A stretch of 64,000 nucleotides of DNA from Nitrospira tepida (lineage in GTDB: Bacteria; Nitrospirota; Nitrospiria; Nitrospirales; Nitrospiraceae). The position numbers and the translations under genes were made by a program. The notes below the pieces were generated by a model. That model was not told where the DNA came from. It saw only the letters and a program-made list of their open reading frames with translations, and did not search any database. Positions 44,498 to 52,499 of this stretch are shown piece by piece (position 1 is the stretch's first letter; each line of letters begins with the position of its first letter). The stretch lies in contig NZ_OX365700.1 of the NCBI RefSeq assembly GCF_947241125.1, positions 1,892,001-1,956,000 of the forward strand. The letters are read 5' to 3'.

Positions 44498-47400
44498 ATG
44501 GAGCGCAACCGCCGTCCTCCCCTCGGCATCCCCCGCTGGTTTCTCATTCTTGCTTGCTTCATTCTTCTTGGCCCTGCGGTTCAGGCCTTGTTGAATCTCG
44601 CGCCGGTGCGAGGGGCGCTTGCGCAACTGTTGGCGGGCGAGACCGGACTCGAAGCCGGAGACCTGCATATCCGCCTCGTCCCGCGCCCAAGGGCGCAACT
44701 GCTTGATGTCGTCATGCGCGATCCGGTTCGGCAGGAGCCGGTCTTCCGCGCGCAACGCGTAGAGGTGGTGTTGGCGCTCCGCCCCTTGCTGCGGAGGGAA
44801 TTCTCGTTGGCCAAGGTGCTGGTGGTGGACCCGCGCCTGACGATACGTCGGGATTCCGGCGGACGCTGGCACCTTCCGTTCGAGGGCCAAGCCGATGCCG
44901 TTCCGGAGCCGGATCAGAAACTGGAAGACCGTCTCGCGGACCTGCCACCGGTCGTAGAATGCCGCGGGGGCGAGATCCTGCTGGTCGTGGAGCGGGAAGG
45001 ACGGGCTCCTGATTCGCTTCAGATGACGGAGATTCATTTCTCGTCCGTGAGGTCCGCCGTACTGCAGCGCATCGAGCTTTTCTTGGGCGGGCGGATCGAG
45101 TCGGGCGGAGCTGTTTCGACCTTGAGCGTGACCGGAGCGATCACGAGTCTTGATCAAGCGAAGACCGTGCTTCCCAGCCAAGACATCCCTCAAGCAACTC
45201 GGCTGTCTTTTACGGGAAGGGTCGAGGTTCACGGGATGGCGACCAGGGAGTGGAGCCGATGGCTGGGAGCGGGTTCAACGCGTCAAGACCTTGATGGAGT
45301 GACGGATCTGACCTCCCATGTCACCCTCGCCCCGGGGACAGGCGGCTATGACCTCAGCCTCTCTTATCTCGAATTGCGGCTGGATTGGTTAACCGTCCAA
45401 GGGCATGGGGGGATTCAAGGACTTGGGACCGAGAGTCCGCGCTACACGGCGACGCTCTCCTCTTCACCGTTCAGTTTTGAAACCCTTGTCCAGCATGTTC
45501 CCGCCCTCTGGGTCGATCCGGAGGTCAGGGCGATGTTGGCCCGCCACGAGGGGGCCGGACTGTTCGAGGTGGTGAAGGCCAGCGTGAGCGGGCGGGTCGG
45601 CGAAGCTCAGGCGGATGAGTGGAAAGGGATCGTGAAATTGTCTCAGGGGCATGTCGTGCTCGGAACGGACCGCATCCCGGCTCGGGATCTGTCCGGCACG
45701 ATCTTTTTTGATTCCCACACCATTCAATTCATGGAGGTAAAGGGCGCCTACGGGCCGATCCGAATCTCCAACGGCACATTGAAATTGTCCCATGCACAGG
45801 TGGCGCCGACGTTGGATCTGGAGGTGACAGGTGAGGTTCAGGCCGGCGATCTTCTCCGGCTCATGCGGCAAACGGGCGAATCTGAGGTGCAACGGGTGCT
45901 GCGGGAGAGGATTGACGATGCGGCGGGACCGCTCCGGCTGTCGGTTCGTCTGGCGGGAGGGCTCACGCCGGAGCCCAAGGTGGCGCTAGTGAGGGCCGAG
46001 ATTTCCGGGCATGGGGTCGAAGTTCGAACCACCGAGTTACCGCAGGCGATCGAGCAGATCGATGCTCATGTGATTGTGACGCCGCGTGCCGCCGAAGTGC
46101 GGCAATTCAACGGCGTGGTCGGGCCGCTCCGCTTCGAGACAAAGGGTGCGGTGGAATTGGAGCCACTCTCAAGGCTGCATGATATCTCGGTTCGTTTGGA
46201 GGGGAAGGGTGAGGAACTCCTCCCGTTTGTCGGCGTCGACCCGTCGGCCTATACGGGATTTGTCTTGAAGGGACCTCTCCGCGCGATGGTGACCATCCAG
46301 GGTCTTTGGTCGGCTCCTCGATTCAAGGGAATGGTCGAATTAGATCAGGCGACATTGGCCGTAGCTCCCGTGATTGACAAACCAGTCGGCGTCGAGACCA
46401 CCGTCAAATTTGCGGGGAGCTTCTCAGGCCGGGACGGACTCACGTTCTCCCGGCTCGATGTCCGGTTGCCGTTCGTGCGTTTGGATGGGAGGGCCAAGAT
46501 CGGTTTGAAGCCTCCCCATCGGTTCAACGCTCATCTGGCGGCGGGGCCGGTCTCGGTTGCGAGGCTGGAGAGCGGGTTTTCGGCCGGTTCCCTCAAGGAA
46601 GGGGTGTTAAAGGTGTCGGTGGATGCCAAGGGGCGGTGGCCGGATTGGGCCTCGTCCCGCTTCTACGGGTGGGTGGAGCTGAGAAACGGCGTGATCCAGG
46701 ACGAACGGATGAAGGATGCGCTCCAGGATGTCGGGCTGCGGATGCAATTGGCGGGACAGGAAATCAACATCGAGCGGCTGGCCTTCAGAATCCGCGAAAG
46801 CGACCTGCGGGTGAGGGGGTACATCAAGCGTTGGATGCGCGAACCCGATATGGTGCTCACGATCGAGTCGTCGAAGCTGGATCTCTGGCGGCTGCTGTCG
46901 CAAACGGACAAGGCCGATGGAGGGGAGGCCGAAGCAGGCGAGCCGCTGCTCGATCGCTTGCGCCGGTGGGTACAGGCCGGTCATGCCGACGTGGGCCTGA
47001 TCATCTCGCAGGCTCGGTATCGGCAACTCCTGGTCGAGAAGGTCAGCGGGCACCTGCGGATGGGCGAGGGGCGGATCGAGATCGACCGCGTAAGCGGCGA
47101 CACGAAGGAAGGGACGATCGCGGGGGATGCCTTGCTGGACTTGCGTGCCTCTAAGGCGGATCTCACGGGAATGTTCCGGATCGACGGGGTGCCGGTTCAG
47201 CGTGTCGTCTCGCTGTTCGAGCCGGAAGAGGAGATCCTGAGAGGCCTGCTATCGGTGACGGGAAAAATGCAAGGCACGTTCCAGGAAGGAACTCGCTTCC
47301 TCGGCACCCTGCGCAGTCTCGATCCGGTGGTGGTGCGGATCGAGCGCGGACAGATCGTGCATGGCAGGGTCCTGCCGAAGGTCCTCAAGATCCTCAATGT

Positions 47401-47842
47401 GCCGGCGCTGTTGAAGGGGAAAATCGATCTTGACCACGACGGCATCCCATTCGAACATATCGCGGCGACGGTGTCGATCAACGACGGGGTGCTGGCCTCC
47501 GAGGACATTCGGTTCGACAGCCCGATCGTCAAGGTCAGCGGTGCCGGGACTCACAATCTGATGACCGATCAACTCGATCTGGCCCTGGCCGTGAGTCCCT
47601 TGGGAGCCTATTCCGACACCATCGCCAGCATTCCCCTGTTCGGCAAGCTGTTCGCGGGTGATCGCCCCGGCGTGACGACGGCGCTCTTCGACGTCAAGGG
47701 GCCGTGGAGCGATCCTGATGTCCGTTATCTTCCCGTCGAATCCCTTGCCAAGGGCCTGACCGGCTATCCTCGGCTGGCCATCGACGTGCTGACCAATCTG
47801 CTGACGCTCCCCCAGACACTCACCAGTCCCGATTCTCCCTGA
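44498..47842 (+). CDS. AsmA-like outer-membrane-homeostasis protein
   Basis: The 1114-residue protein has one N-terminal membrane helix (WFLILACFILLGPAVQALL) followed by a long beta-rich region. Repeated LxIRxxxGRWHLPF-, LRGYI- and GxxSFDALL-like strands and the C-terminal LLSVTGKMQGTFQE, then LKILNVPALLKGKIDLDHDG..., YSDTIASIPLFGKLFAGD, match AsmA/YhdP/TamB-type proteins with an AsmA_2-like C-terminus. Such proteins form periplasmic bridge-like grooves thought to carry phospholipids to the outer membrane. The ATG at 44498 is chosen; a GTG at 44447 is also in frame. Confidence 0.8.
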   Translation: MERNRRPPLGIPRWFLILACFILLGPAVQALLNLAPVRGALAQLLAGETGLEAGDLHIRLVPRPRAQLLDVVMRDPVRQEPVFRAQRVEVVLALRPLLRREFSLAKVLVVDPRLTIRRDSGGRWHLPFEGQADAVPEPDQKLEDRLADLPPVVECRGGEILLVVEREGRAPDSLQMTEIHFSSVRSAVLQRIELFLGGRIESGGAVSTLSVTGAITSLDQAKTVLPSQDIPQATRLSFTGRVEVHGMATREWSRWLGAGSTRQDLDGVTDLTSHVTLAPGTGGYDLSLSYLELRLDWLTVQGHGGIQGLGTESPRYTATLSSSPFSFETLVQHVPALWVDPEVRAMLARHEGAGLFEVVKASVSGRVGEAQADEWKGIVKLSQGHVVLGTDRIPARDLSGTIFFDSHTIQFMEVKGAYGPIRISNGTLKLSHAQVAPTLDLEVTGEVQAGDLLRLMRQTGESEVQRVLRERIDDAAGPLRLSVRLAGGLTPEPKVALVRAEISGHGVEVRTTELPQAIEQIDAHVIVTPRAAEVRQFNGVVGPLRFETKGAVELEPLSRLHDISVRLEGKGEELLPFVGVDPSAYTGFVLKGPLRAMVTIQGLWSAPRFKGMVELDQATLAVAPVIDKPVGVETTVKFAGSFSGRDGLTFSRLDVRLPFVRLDGRAKIGLKPPHRFNAHLAAGPVSVARLESGFSAGSLKEGVLKVSVDAKGRWPDWASSRFYGWVELRNGVIQDERMKDALQDVGLRMQLAGQEINIERLAFRIRESDLRVRGYIKRWMREPDMVLTIESSKLDLWRLLSQTDKADGGEAEAGEPLLDRLRRWVQAGHADVGLIISQARYRQLLVEKVSGHLRMGEGRIEIDRVSGDTKEGTIAGDALLDLRASKADLTGMFRIDGVPVQRVVSLFEPEEEILRGLLSVTGKMQGTFQEGTRFLGTLRSLDPVVVRIERGQIVHGRVLPKVLKILNVPALLKGKIDLDHDGIPFEHIAATVSINDGVLASEDIRFDSPIVKVSGAGTHNLMTDQLDLALAVSPLGAYSDTIASIPLFGKLFAGDRPGVTTALFDVKGPWSDPDVRYLPVESLAKGLTGYPRLAIDVLTNLLTLPQTLTSPDSP

Positions 47843-48243
47843 CCTGCGCCGATCAGCGAGGTTGGGCCTCCGGCGACCATTGGCGGAAACCATCAACCGA
47901 ATCGGCGGCCTCGCTAGGAGGCCGCCGATGGTTGCGCTCGATCTCCGGGGAATGACGAAGAGGCTTCATCGGTGTCTGTGATCGGTCATCGGGTACGGGT
48001 TGTACCGTTTTCGCCACAGGGTGTGGCATTACGCTGTGGCTAGGAGGGGATAGGGTGTCGGTGTCATGGATACGGTCGGCGGGAGTTGATCCTGATCCTC
48101 ATGATTCTACGTGGCTTTCAATAGGAGTTAGCAACGACACTCAGTCGGCATGCCTCTTGATTAAGCCCATCTGCGGATGGATATTAAATCAATGGGACTG
48201 TGACAGTTACTAAGGTCAATTAACCTCAGGAGAGGAGGAAGTC
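47843..48243. other. Intergenic region with hairpin and a palindrome before a lipoprotein gene
   Basis: No gene is seen. A hairpin lies at 47901-47929. Near 48212-48225, AGGTCAATTAACCT is a near-palindrome that could be an operator, just before the GGAGAGGAGG ribosome site of the next gene. Confidence 0.5.
47901..47929 (+). terminator. Strong hairpin after the AsmA-like gene
   Basis: Arms ATCGGCGGCCTC and GAGGCCGCCGAT (12 bp) enclose a 5-nt loop. No T-run follows, so it may act as an RNA-stabilising stem or a weak terminator. Confidence 0.55.
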
Positions 48244-48669
48244 ATGAACAAGGTCAAGGTGTATGCCATGGCCGCGGTCGCGCTATCCATGAGCATGGTA
48301 GCCTGTGCTGGTCCGCAAACCTCACGGAGCGGGCAGATTCACACGGTGAAGGTTGAGGAGGCGCCTCAGCCGGCCGACCTGGTCGTCAATGTGGGCGACG
48401 AGGTCCGGTGGGTGAATCATCGGACGTTGCCCGTGCGCCTGGATTTGGTGACCGGCGATCCGCGGGAAACCCTGTCCTGTGAGCGCGGGTTTTCCAATTT
48501 CTTCGGCATGAAACGGGATTTCGCCGAAATTGCGCCCAACGAGTCCGCCGCGGCCTGTTTCAGCAAGGTCGGCGTGATCAAGTACAACTTGCGCATGGAA
48601 TCGGCGCTGCCCGGGGGGAAGGCCATCACCTCGGGGACCGTGCAGGTCGGAGACCCCACCAAGCGCTGA
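48244..48669 (+). CDS. Cupredoxin-like lipoprotein, copy 1
   Basis: The 141-residue protein has a lipoprotein signal (AVALSMSMVACAGPQ, Cys ~21) and a beta-sandwich body: LVVNVGDEVRWVNHRTLPVR, SCERGFSNFFGMKRDF and ACFSKVGVIKYNLRMES. The DEVRWVNH strand resembles cupredoxins, but the usual C-x-x-x-x-H-x-x-x-M copper loop is not seen. So it may not bind copper, or may bind with other ligands. A paralog with the same layout lies 410 nt downstream. Strong AGGAGAGGAGG before the start. A hairpin follows at 48693-48720. Confidence 0.75.
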   Translation: MNKVKVYAMAAVALSMSMVACAGPQTSRSGQIHTVKVEEAPQPADLVVNVGDEVRWVNHRTLPVRLDLVTGDPRETLSCERGFSNFFGMKRDFAEIAPNESAAACFSKVGVIKYNLRMESALPGGKAITSGTVQVGDPTKR

Positions 48670-48692
48670 CGAACCGAATCTGAGGTGTGCGG

Positions 48693-48720
48693 ACTCTCCG
48701 CCGCGTTTGGGGCGGAGGGT
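48693..48720 (+). terminator. Hairpin after the first lipoprotein gene
   Basis: Arms ACTCTCCGCC and GGCGGAGGGT form a 10-bp stem with one G-T pair and an 8-nt loop, 24 nt after the stop codon. Confidence 0.6.
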
Positions 48721-49078
48721 CTGCCCCCATCTCCCATCTCCTGTCAGTCATCATCCAGCCTGTTGATTCTCCTTCATTCAGTCGCCCTCCGACTCGAAGC
48801 GGTCACGCCGTTATCGTCTCCGATGGGGTAGAGGATGGCGTTGCGACCGCGATAGGCGGGTGTTCGAATCGCTCAGTCAGATCGGGCGCAATACGGAGTT
48901 GAGCGGCGTTGGGCCGCGTGCTGTCAGGACTTTCCTGACAAAGTGACATTCTTGTCGGACTTTCCCCGCTACCCCAGCCCACTGCTTGATGGTATTCAAC
49001 ACAAGAGGTGCCTTGGCCTTTGAACCCATGCCGGAAACCGTCCGGAGGCCGAAGCAAGACTTTCAACCCAGGAGGATC
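48721..49078. other. Intergenic region with a perfect inverted repeat
   Basis: No gene is supported. Positions 48922-48940 hold a perfect inverted repeat, TGTCAGGA and TCCTGACA around CTT. AGGAGG lies before the next ATG. Confidence 0.6.
48922..48940. promoter_or_regulatory. Perfect 8-bp inverted repeat, possible operator
   Basis: TGTCAGGA and TCCTGACA are separated by 3 nt, about 140 nt upstream of the second lipoprotein gene. It may be a binding site for a dimeric regulator; a hairpin role is also possible. Confidence 0.45.
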
Positions 49079-49507
49079 ATGATGAAGATGATGATGATGA
49101 CCGCCGTCGCAGTCGTAGCCTTCGCAGGAAGCCTGATGGCCTGTGCCGGCCCGCAAACCACGAGGAGCGGGGAGATTCACACCGTGAAAATCGAAAAGGA
49201 GCCCGAGCCGGCCGATCTGGTCGTCAATGTCGGCGACGAAGTCCGGTGGGTGAATCACCGGACATTGCCCGTCCGATTGGATTTGATCCTGGGAGATGCG
49301 AGTGAGCAGTTGTCATGTCAACGGGGCTTTTCGAATTTCGTCGGCATGAAGCGGGATTCCGCCGAGATCTCGCCCAACGACTCCGTCGCGGCCTGCTTCA
49401 GCAAGGTCGGGGTCGTGAAGTACAACATTCGCATGGAATCGGCCCTGCCCGGCGGAAGAGCGATCACCTCCGGGACAGTCCAGGTGGGTGATCCGACCAA
49501 ACGATAG
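49079..49507 (+). CDS. Cupredoxin-like lipoprotein, copy 2
   Basis: The 142-residue protein is a close paralog of the 48244-48669 product. It has a lipobox (SLMACAGPQ), the same VVNVGDEVRWVNHRTLPVRL core and the same last ~20 residues. The mature parts are nearly identical while the leader sequence differs in length. The ATG at 49079 follows AGGAGGATC. The longer frame to 48986 includes upstream non-coding sequence. A 13-bp hairpin follows. Confidence 0.75.
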   Translation: MMKMMMMTAVAVVAFAGSLMACAGPQTTRSGEIHTVKIEKEPEPADLVVNVGDEVRWVNHRTLPVRLDLILGDASEQLSCQRGFSNFVGMKRDSAEISPNDSVAACFSKVGVVKYNIRMESALPGGRAITSGTVQVGDPTKR

Positions 49508-49522
49508 TCGGTGGGAACCGAG

Positions 49523-49568
49523 GACGCCCTCGTCGGCTCGGAGCCCATCGGAGAACGACGAGGGCGTC
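49523..49568 (+). terminator. Long hairpin after the second lipoprotein gene
   Basis: Arms GACGCCCTCGTCG and CGACGAGGGCGTC (13 bp) enclose a 20-nt loop and are followed by TTATC. Confidence 0.7.
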
Positions 49569-49691
49569 TTATCAGGCGGCCAAGTGTGGTCATGCGCCGA
49601 CGATTCCATGAGAGGATCTGTTGGTCACGGCCGCTCATGAGCCCATTATCCGGCCGCAACGAGCGAAAACCGTTTAGGAAAGGAGGAAGCA

Positions 49692-50150
49692 ATGCCACGA
49701 TGGATAGCGGGAGTATCGGGTATGGGAGCGATTCTACTGGTCGGGACTCTTGCGTTGTCCGCGCCGGAAAAGGACCCGCTGAAGCCTCGCGTGCCGGCCG
49801 ATCAAATGGAGGAGGCTAAGAAGCTGTCGACGTCGTTGTTCAAGGATGCCAAGCAAGCGTCCGCCGACATCGTCAAGGAAGGAAAGGTGCTGTATGACGG
49901 CAAGGGGACCTGTTTCAACTGCCATGGCAAGAGCGGCAAGGGCGATGGGCCGGCCGGCGCCATGCTGGATCCTGTCCCGCGAGACTTGACCAACTGCGAA
50001 TTTCAGAAGAAGCGGACCGACGGCGAACTGTTCTGGGTGATCAAGAACGGGAGCCCTGGAACCGGCATGGTCGCGCTCATGCCGGGCTCGGTCAATGAAG
50101 AGGAAGCCTGGAAAATTATCGCTTACGTACGGAGTCTCTGCAAATCGTGA
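49692..50150 (+). CDS. Mono-haem cytochrome c
   Basis: The 152-residue protein has an N-terminal signal/anchor (WIAGVSGMGAILLVGTLALS) and one haem-binding motif, TCFNCHGKSGKGDGP (CxxCH ~residues 77-81). A likely Met ligand is in GMVALMPGSVNEEEAW. A ~40-residue helical linker precedes the haem domain. It would be a periplasmic electron carrier; its partner is not known. AAAGGAGGAA before the ATG supports the start. Confidence 0.9.
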   Translation: MPRWIAGVSGMGAILLVGTLALSAPEKDPLKPRVPADQMEEAKKLSTSLFKDAKQASADIVKEGKVLYDGKGTCFNCHGKSGKGDGPAGAMLDPVPRDLTNCEFQKKRTDGELFWVIKNGSPGTGMVALMPGSVNEEEAWKIIAYVRSLCKS

Positions 50151-50181
50151 TGTGGCGCATCCGGCATCCAGGCGGTGACGA

Positions 50182-50868
50182 GTGACTGTGGCTTCCCCAT
50201 GGATCGACGTCACGGTACCCATTCGGGATGGCATGGTCCGATGGCCGGACAACCCGCCCGTGCGCGTGACACGTGTCCAGGACCTCGATCGCGGCGATGA
50301 CTGTACCCTCACCGCCCTTTCGCTGGGGGTGCATACGGGCACGCATATGGATGCCCCGGTGCACTTTCTCCGGGGAGGAAAAGGGATCGACGCGATGCCC
50401 CTGTCGGCCACGATCGGGCCGGCGAGGGTCATCGCGATCAAGGATCGGGAGTCGATCACGCCGGAAGAACTGCGGCCGCATCGCGTCCGGCGCGGCGAAC
50501 GGTTGCTGTTCAAAACCCGCAACTCTCCCCGTTGCTGGTTGACGGACCGGTTTGTGGAAGATTTCGTGTATCTCGGCGAGGAGGCCGCCCGCTGGCTGGT
50601 GGCGCGCGGGGTGCGCACGGTCGGCATCGATTATCTGTCGGTGGCGGGGTTCGAATCTGACACGGCCGCCATCCATGCCACATTGCTGAAGGCTGGCATC
50701 TGGATCATCGAGGGGTTGAATCTGACGAACGTCCGGCCCGGCCCATACGATCTGCTCTGCCTGCCGCTCAAAATCGCGGGTGGGGACGGCGCGCCGGCCC
50801 GCGCGGTGATCAGGGCCCGCGGCCAAGATGTGACGAAGCGGAGTTGGAGACGCTCGGCGAGACGATGA
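50182..50868 (+). CDS. Cyclase-family protein (kynurenine formamidase-like)
   Basis: The 228-residue protein opens WIDVTVPIRDGMVRWPDNPPV and has the metal-binding motif LGVHTGTHMDAPVHFL (HxGTHxDxPxHF, ~residues 50-65). These are the marks of the KynB/cyclase fold, with metal-dependent hydrolase activity. No tryptophan degradation genes are nearby, so the substrate is open. The start at 50182 is a GTG. It is followed by zwf after 13 nt. Confidence 0.85.
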   Translation: MTVASPWIDVTVPIRDGMVRWPDNPPVRVTRVQDLDRGDDCTLTALSLGVHTGTHMDAPVHFLRGGKGIDAMPLSATIGPARVIAIKDRESITPEELRPHRVRRGERLLFKTRNSPRCWLTDRFVEDFVYLGEEAARWLVARGVRTVGIDYLSVAGFESDTAAIHATLLKAGIWIIEGLNLTNVRPGPYDLLCLPLKIAGGDGAPARAVIRARGQDVTKRSWRRSARR

Positions 50869-50881
50869 CAAGAGGTCGCGC

Positions 50882-52300
50882 ATGATCAAGAGGCTCGTCA
50901 TTTTGGGCGCTTCGGGAGATCTGACCTCGCGTTTCCTCATGCCCGCCATTGCCCGCCTCCATCAGGCGGAAAAGCTGCCGTCCGGCTTCCGGATCATCGG
51001 GCTTGCGCGCGACGATTGGGATACGGAGGCCTTCCGCCGTCATCTTGCGGAGAAGATGGTTCCCTCCGCGTTGTCAATCCTTGCCGGCGCACGCGACGCC
51101 GTCCTCGCCCACACGGAATACCGCCGTGTCGATATCAAGGACCGCGACCAGCTTGCCGAGGCCTTGGGCAAGATGACGGAGCCCCTGGTTGCCTACCTGG
51201 CCCTGCCGCCGTCTCTCTTTGCGCCGACCGTGGAGACCGTGGCGGCGCTCAGGCTGCCGAGGGGCAGCAAGCTCGTGCTGGAAAAGCCGTTCGGGACCAA
51301 TCTGGCTTCGGCGCAGAATCTGAACCGTCTGCTGCATGAATCGTTTCCGGAACAGGACGTGTTCCGGCTCGACCATTTCCTGGGGATGCAGACGGTGCAG
51401 AACATTCTGGGGTTACGGTTTGCGAACCGCGTGTTCGAACCGTTGTGGAACGCCCAGCATGTCGAATGGGTGGATATTGTCTGGGACGAAACGCTGACGG
51501 TGGCGGGGCGAGCCTCTTTCTACGACGGCACGGGCGCCTTGCGCGACATGATCCAGAACCATCTGCTCCAGTTGCTGGCCCTGATCGGGATGGAGCCGCT
51601 GCATAGGCTCGACGAGCGGAGCTTGCGCGATCGCAAAGTGGACCTGCTTCGCGCGGTCCGGCGACTCTCGCCGGAAGAGATCGCCCTGCAGACGGTCCGC
51701 GGCCGATACGGGCGCGGCGCGATCGAGGAACGGGAGATCGTGGCCTACGTACGCGAGCGAGGGGTCGATCCGGCGCGGCGGACCGAAACGTTCGCCCAGG
51801 TGACGTTGGCGGTCGATAACTGGCGCTGGGCCGGCGTCCCGTTTCGGCTCCGCACGGGCAAGGCTTTGAAACGGGACCGTCGCGAAATCGCGATTCACTT
51901 CAAGCCGGTCCCGCTCCTGACGTTCGGGCAGCAGACCCAACCGAAGCCGAACGTCCTCACGATCGAGCTGGACCCGGACCGTATCGGGCTCTCGATCAAC
52001 GTCAATGCGCCCGGCGATCTTTTTGACCTGGACCGGGCTGAGTTGGACAGCCGGTTGGGATCAGGGGGGGTGCCCGCCTATGCGAGGCTGCTGCTCAACA
52101 TCTTGAGCGGCGATCAAACTCTCTCAATCCGCGACGACGAGGCCGAGGAATCGTGGCGGATCGTCGAGCCGATCCTGGAGTCGTGGGCCGCAGGCGCCGT
52201 GCCGTTGCTGGAGTATCCGGCCGGATCGAGCGGCCCGCCGGAGGCGCAGCGGATTCTACGTCACGTCGATCGGCTGCGTCCGGACAGCGCCCGACCATAG
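50882..52300 (+). CDS. zwf: Glucose-6-phosphate 1-dehydrogenase
   Basis: The 472-residue protein has the family motifs: LVILGASGDLTSRFLMPAI (nucleotide-binding loop), VLEKPFGTNL, FRLDHFLGMQTVQNILGLR (active-site D-H, the His being the base) and FANRVFEPLWNAQHVEWVDI. Length is normal. It converts glucose 6-phosphate to 6-phosphogluconolactone and makes NADPH. The phosphoketolase-like gene follows after 199 nt; the two could share pentose-phosphate intermediates. Confidence 0.95.
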   Translation: MIKRLVILGASGDLTSRFLMPAIARLHQAEKLPSGFRIIGLARDDWDTEAFRRHLAEKMVPSALSILAGARDAVLAHTEYRRVDIKDRDQLAEALGKMTEPLVAYLALPPSLFAPTVETVAALRLPRGSKLVLEKPFGTNLASAQNLNRLLHESFPEQDVFRLDHFLGMQTVQNILGLRFANRVFEPLWNAQHVEWVDIVWDETLTVAGRASFYDGTGALRDMIQNHLLQLLALIGMEPLHRLDERSLRDRKVDLLRAVRRLSPEEIALQTVRGRYGRGAIEEREIVAYVRERGVDPARRTETFAQVTLAVDNWRWAGVPFRLRTGKALKRDRREIAIHFKPVPLLTFGQQTQPKPNVLTIELDPDRIGLSINVNAPGDLFDLDRAELDSRLGSGGVPAYARLLLNILSGDQTLSIRDDEAEESWRIVEPILESWAAGAVPLLEYPAGSSGPPEAQRILRHVDRLRPDSARP

Positions 52301-52499
52301 GAGGCTATGCTCACCGGATTCGCGCATGAATCCGGGTTCCCGGTTGGGGATGAATGCAGAGAGTCAAGCGGCATGACGATGCAGGTGCAGAACCGCGGTC
52401 GTTTCTCGCCGCGATGCTTGTCCAGCGAGCGGGGACGGCAGGTCGGGACCGGGAGCTGCGAAACCGTGTGATGCCTACGGGCGGGGAAGGAGCAAAACG
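52301..52499. other. Intergenic region, no feature seen
   Basis: It lies between zwf and the phosphoketolase-like gene. No hairpin or promoter stands out; GGGAAGGAG lies just before the next start. Confidence 0.4.
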
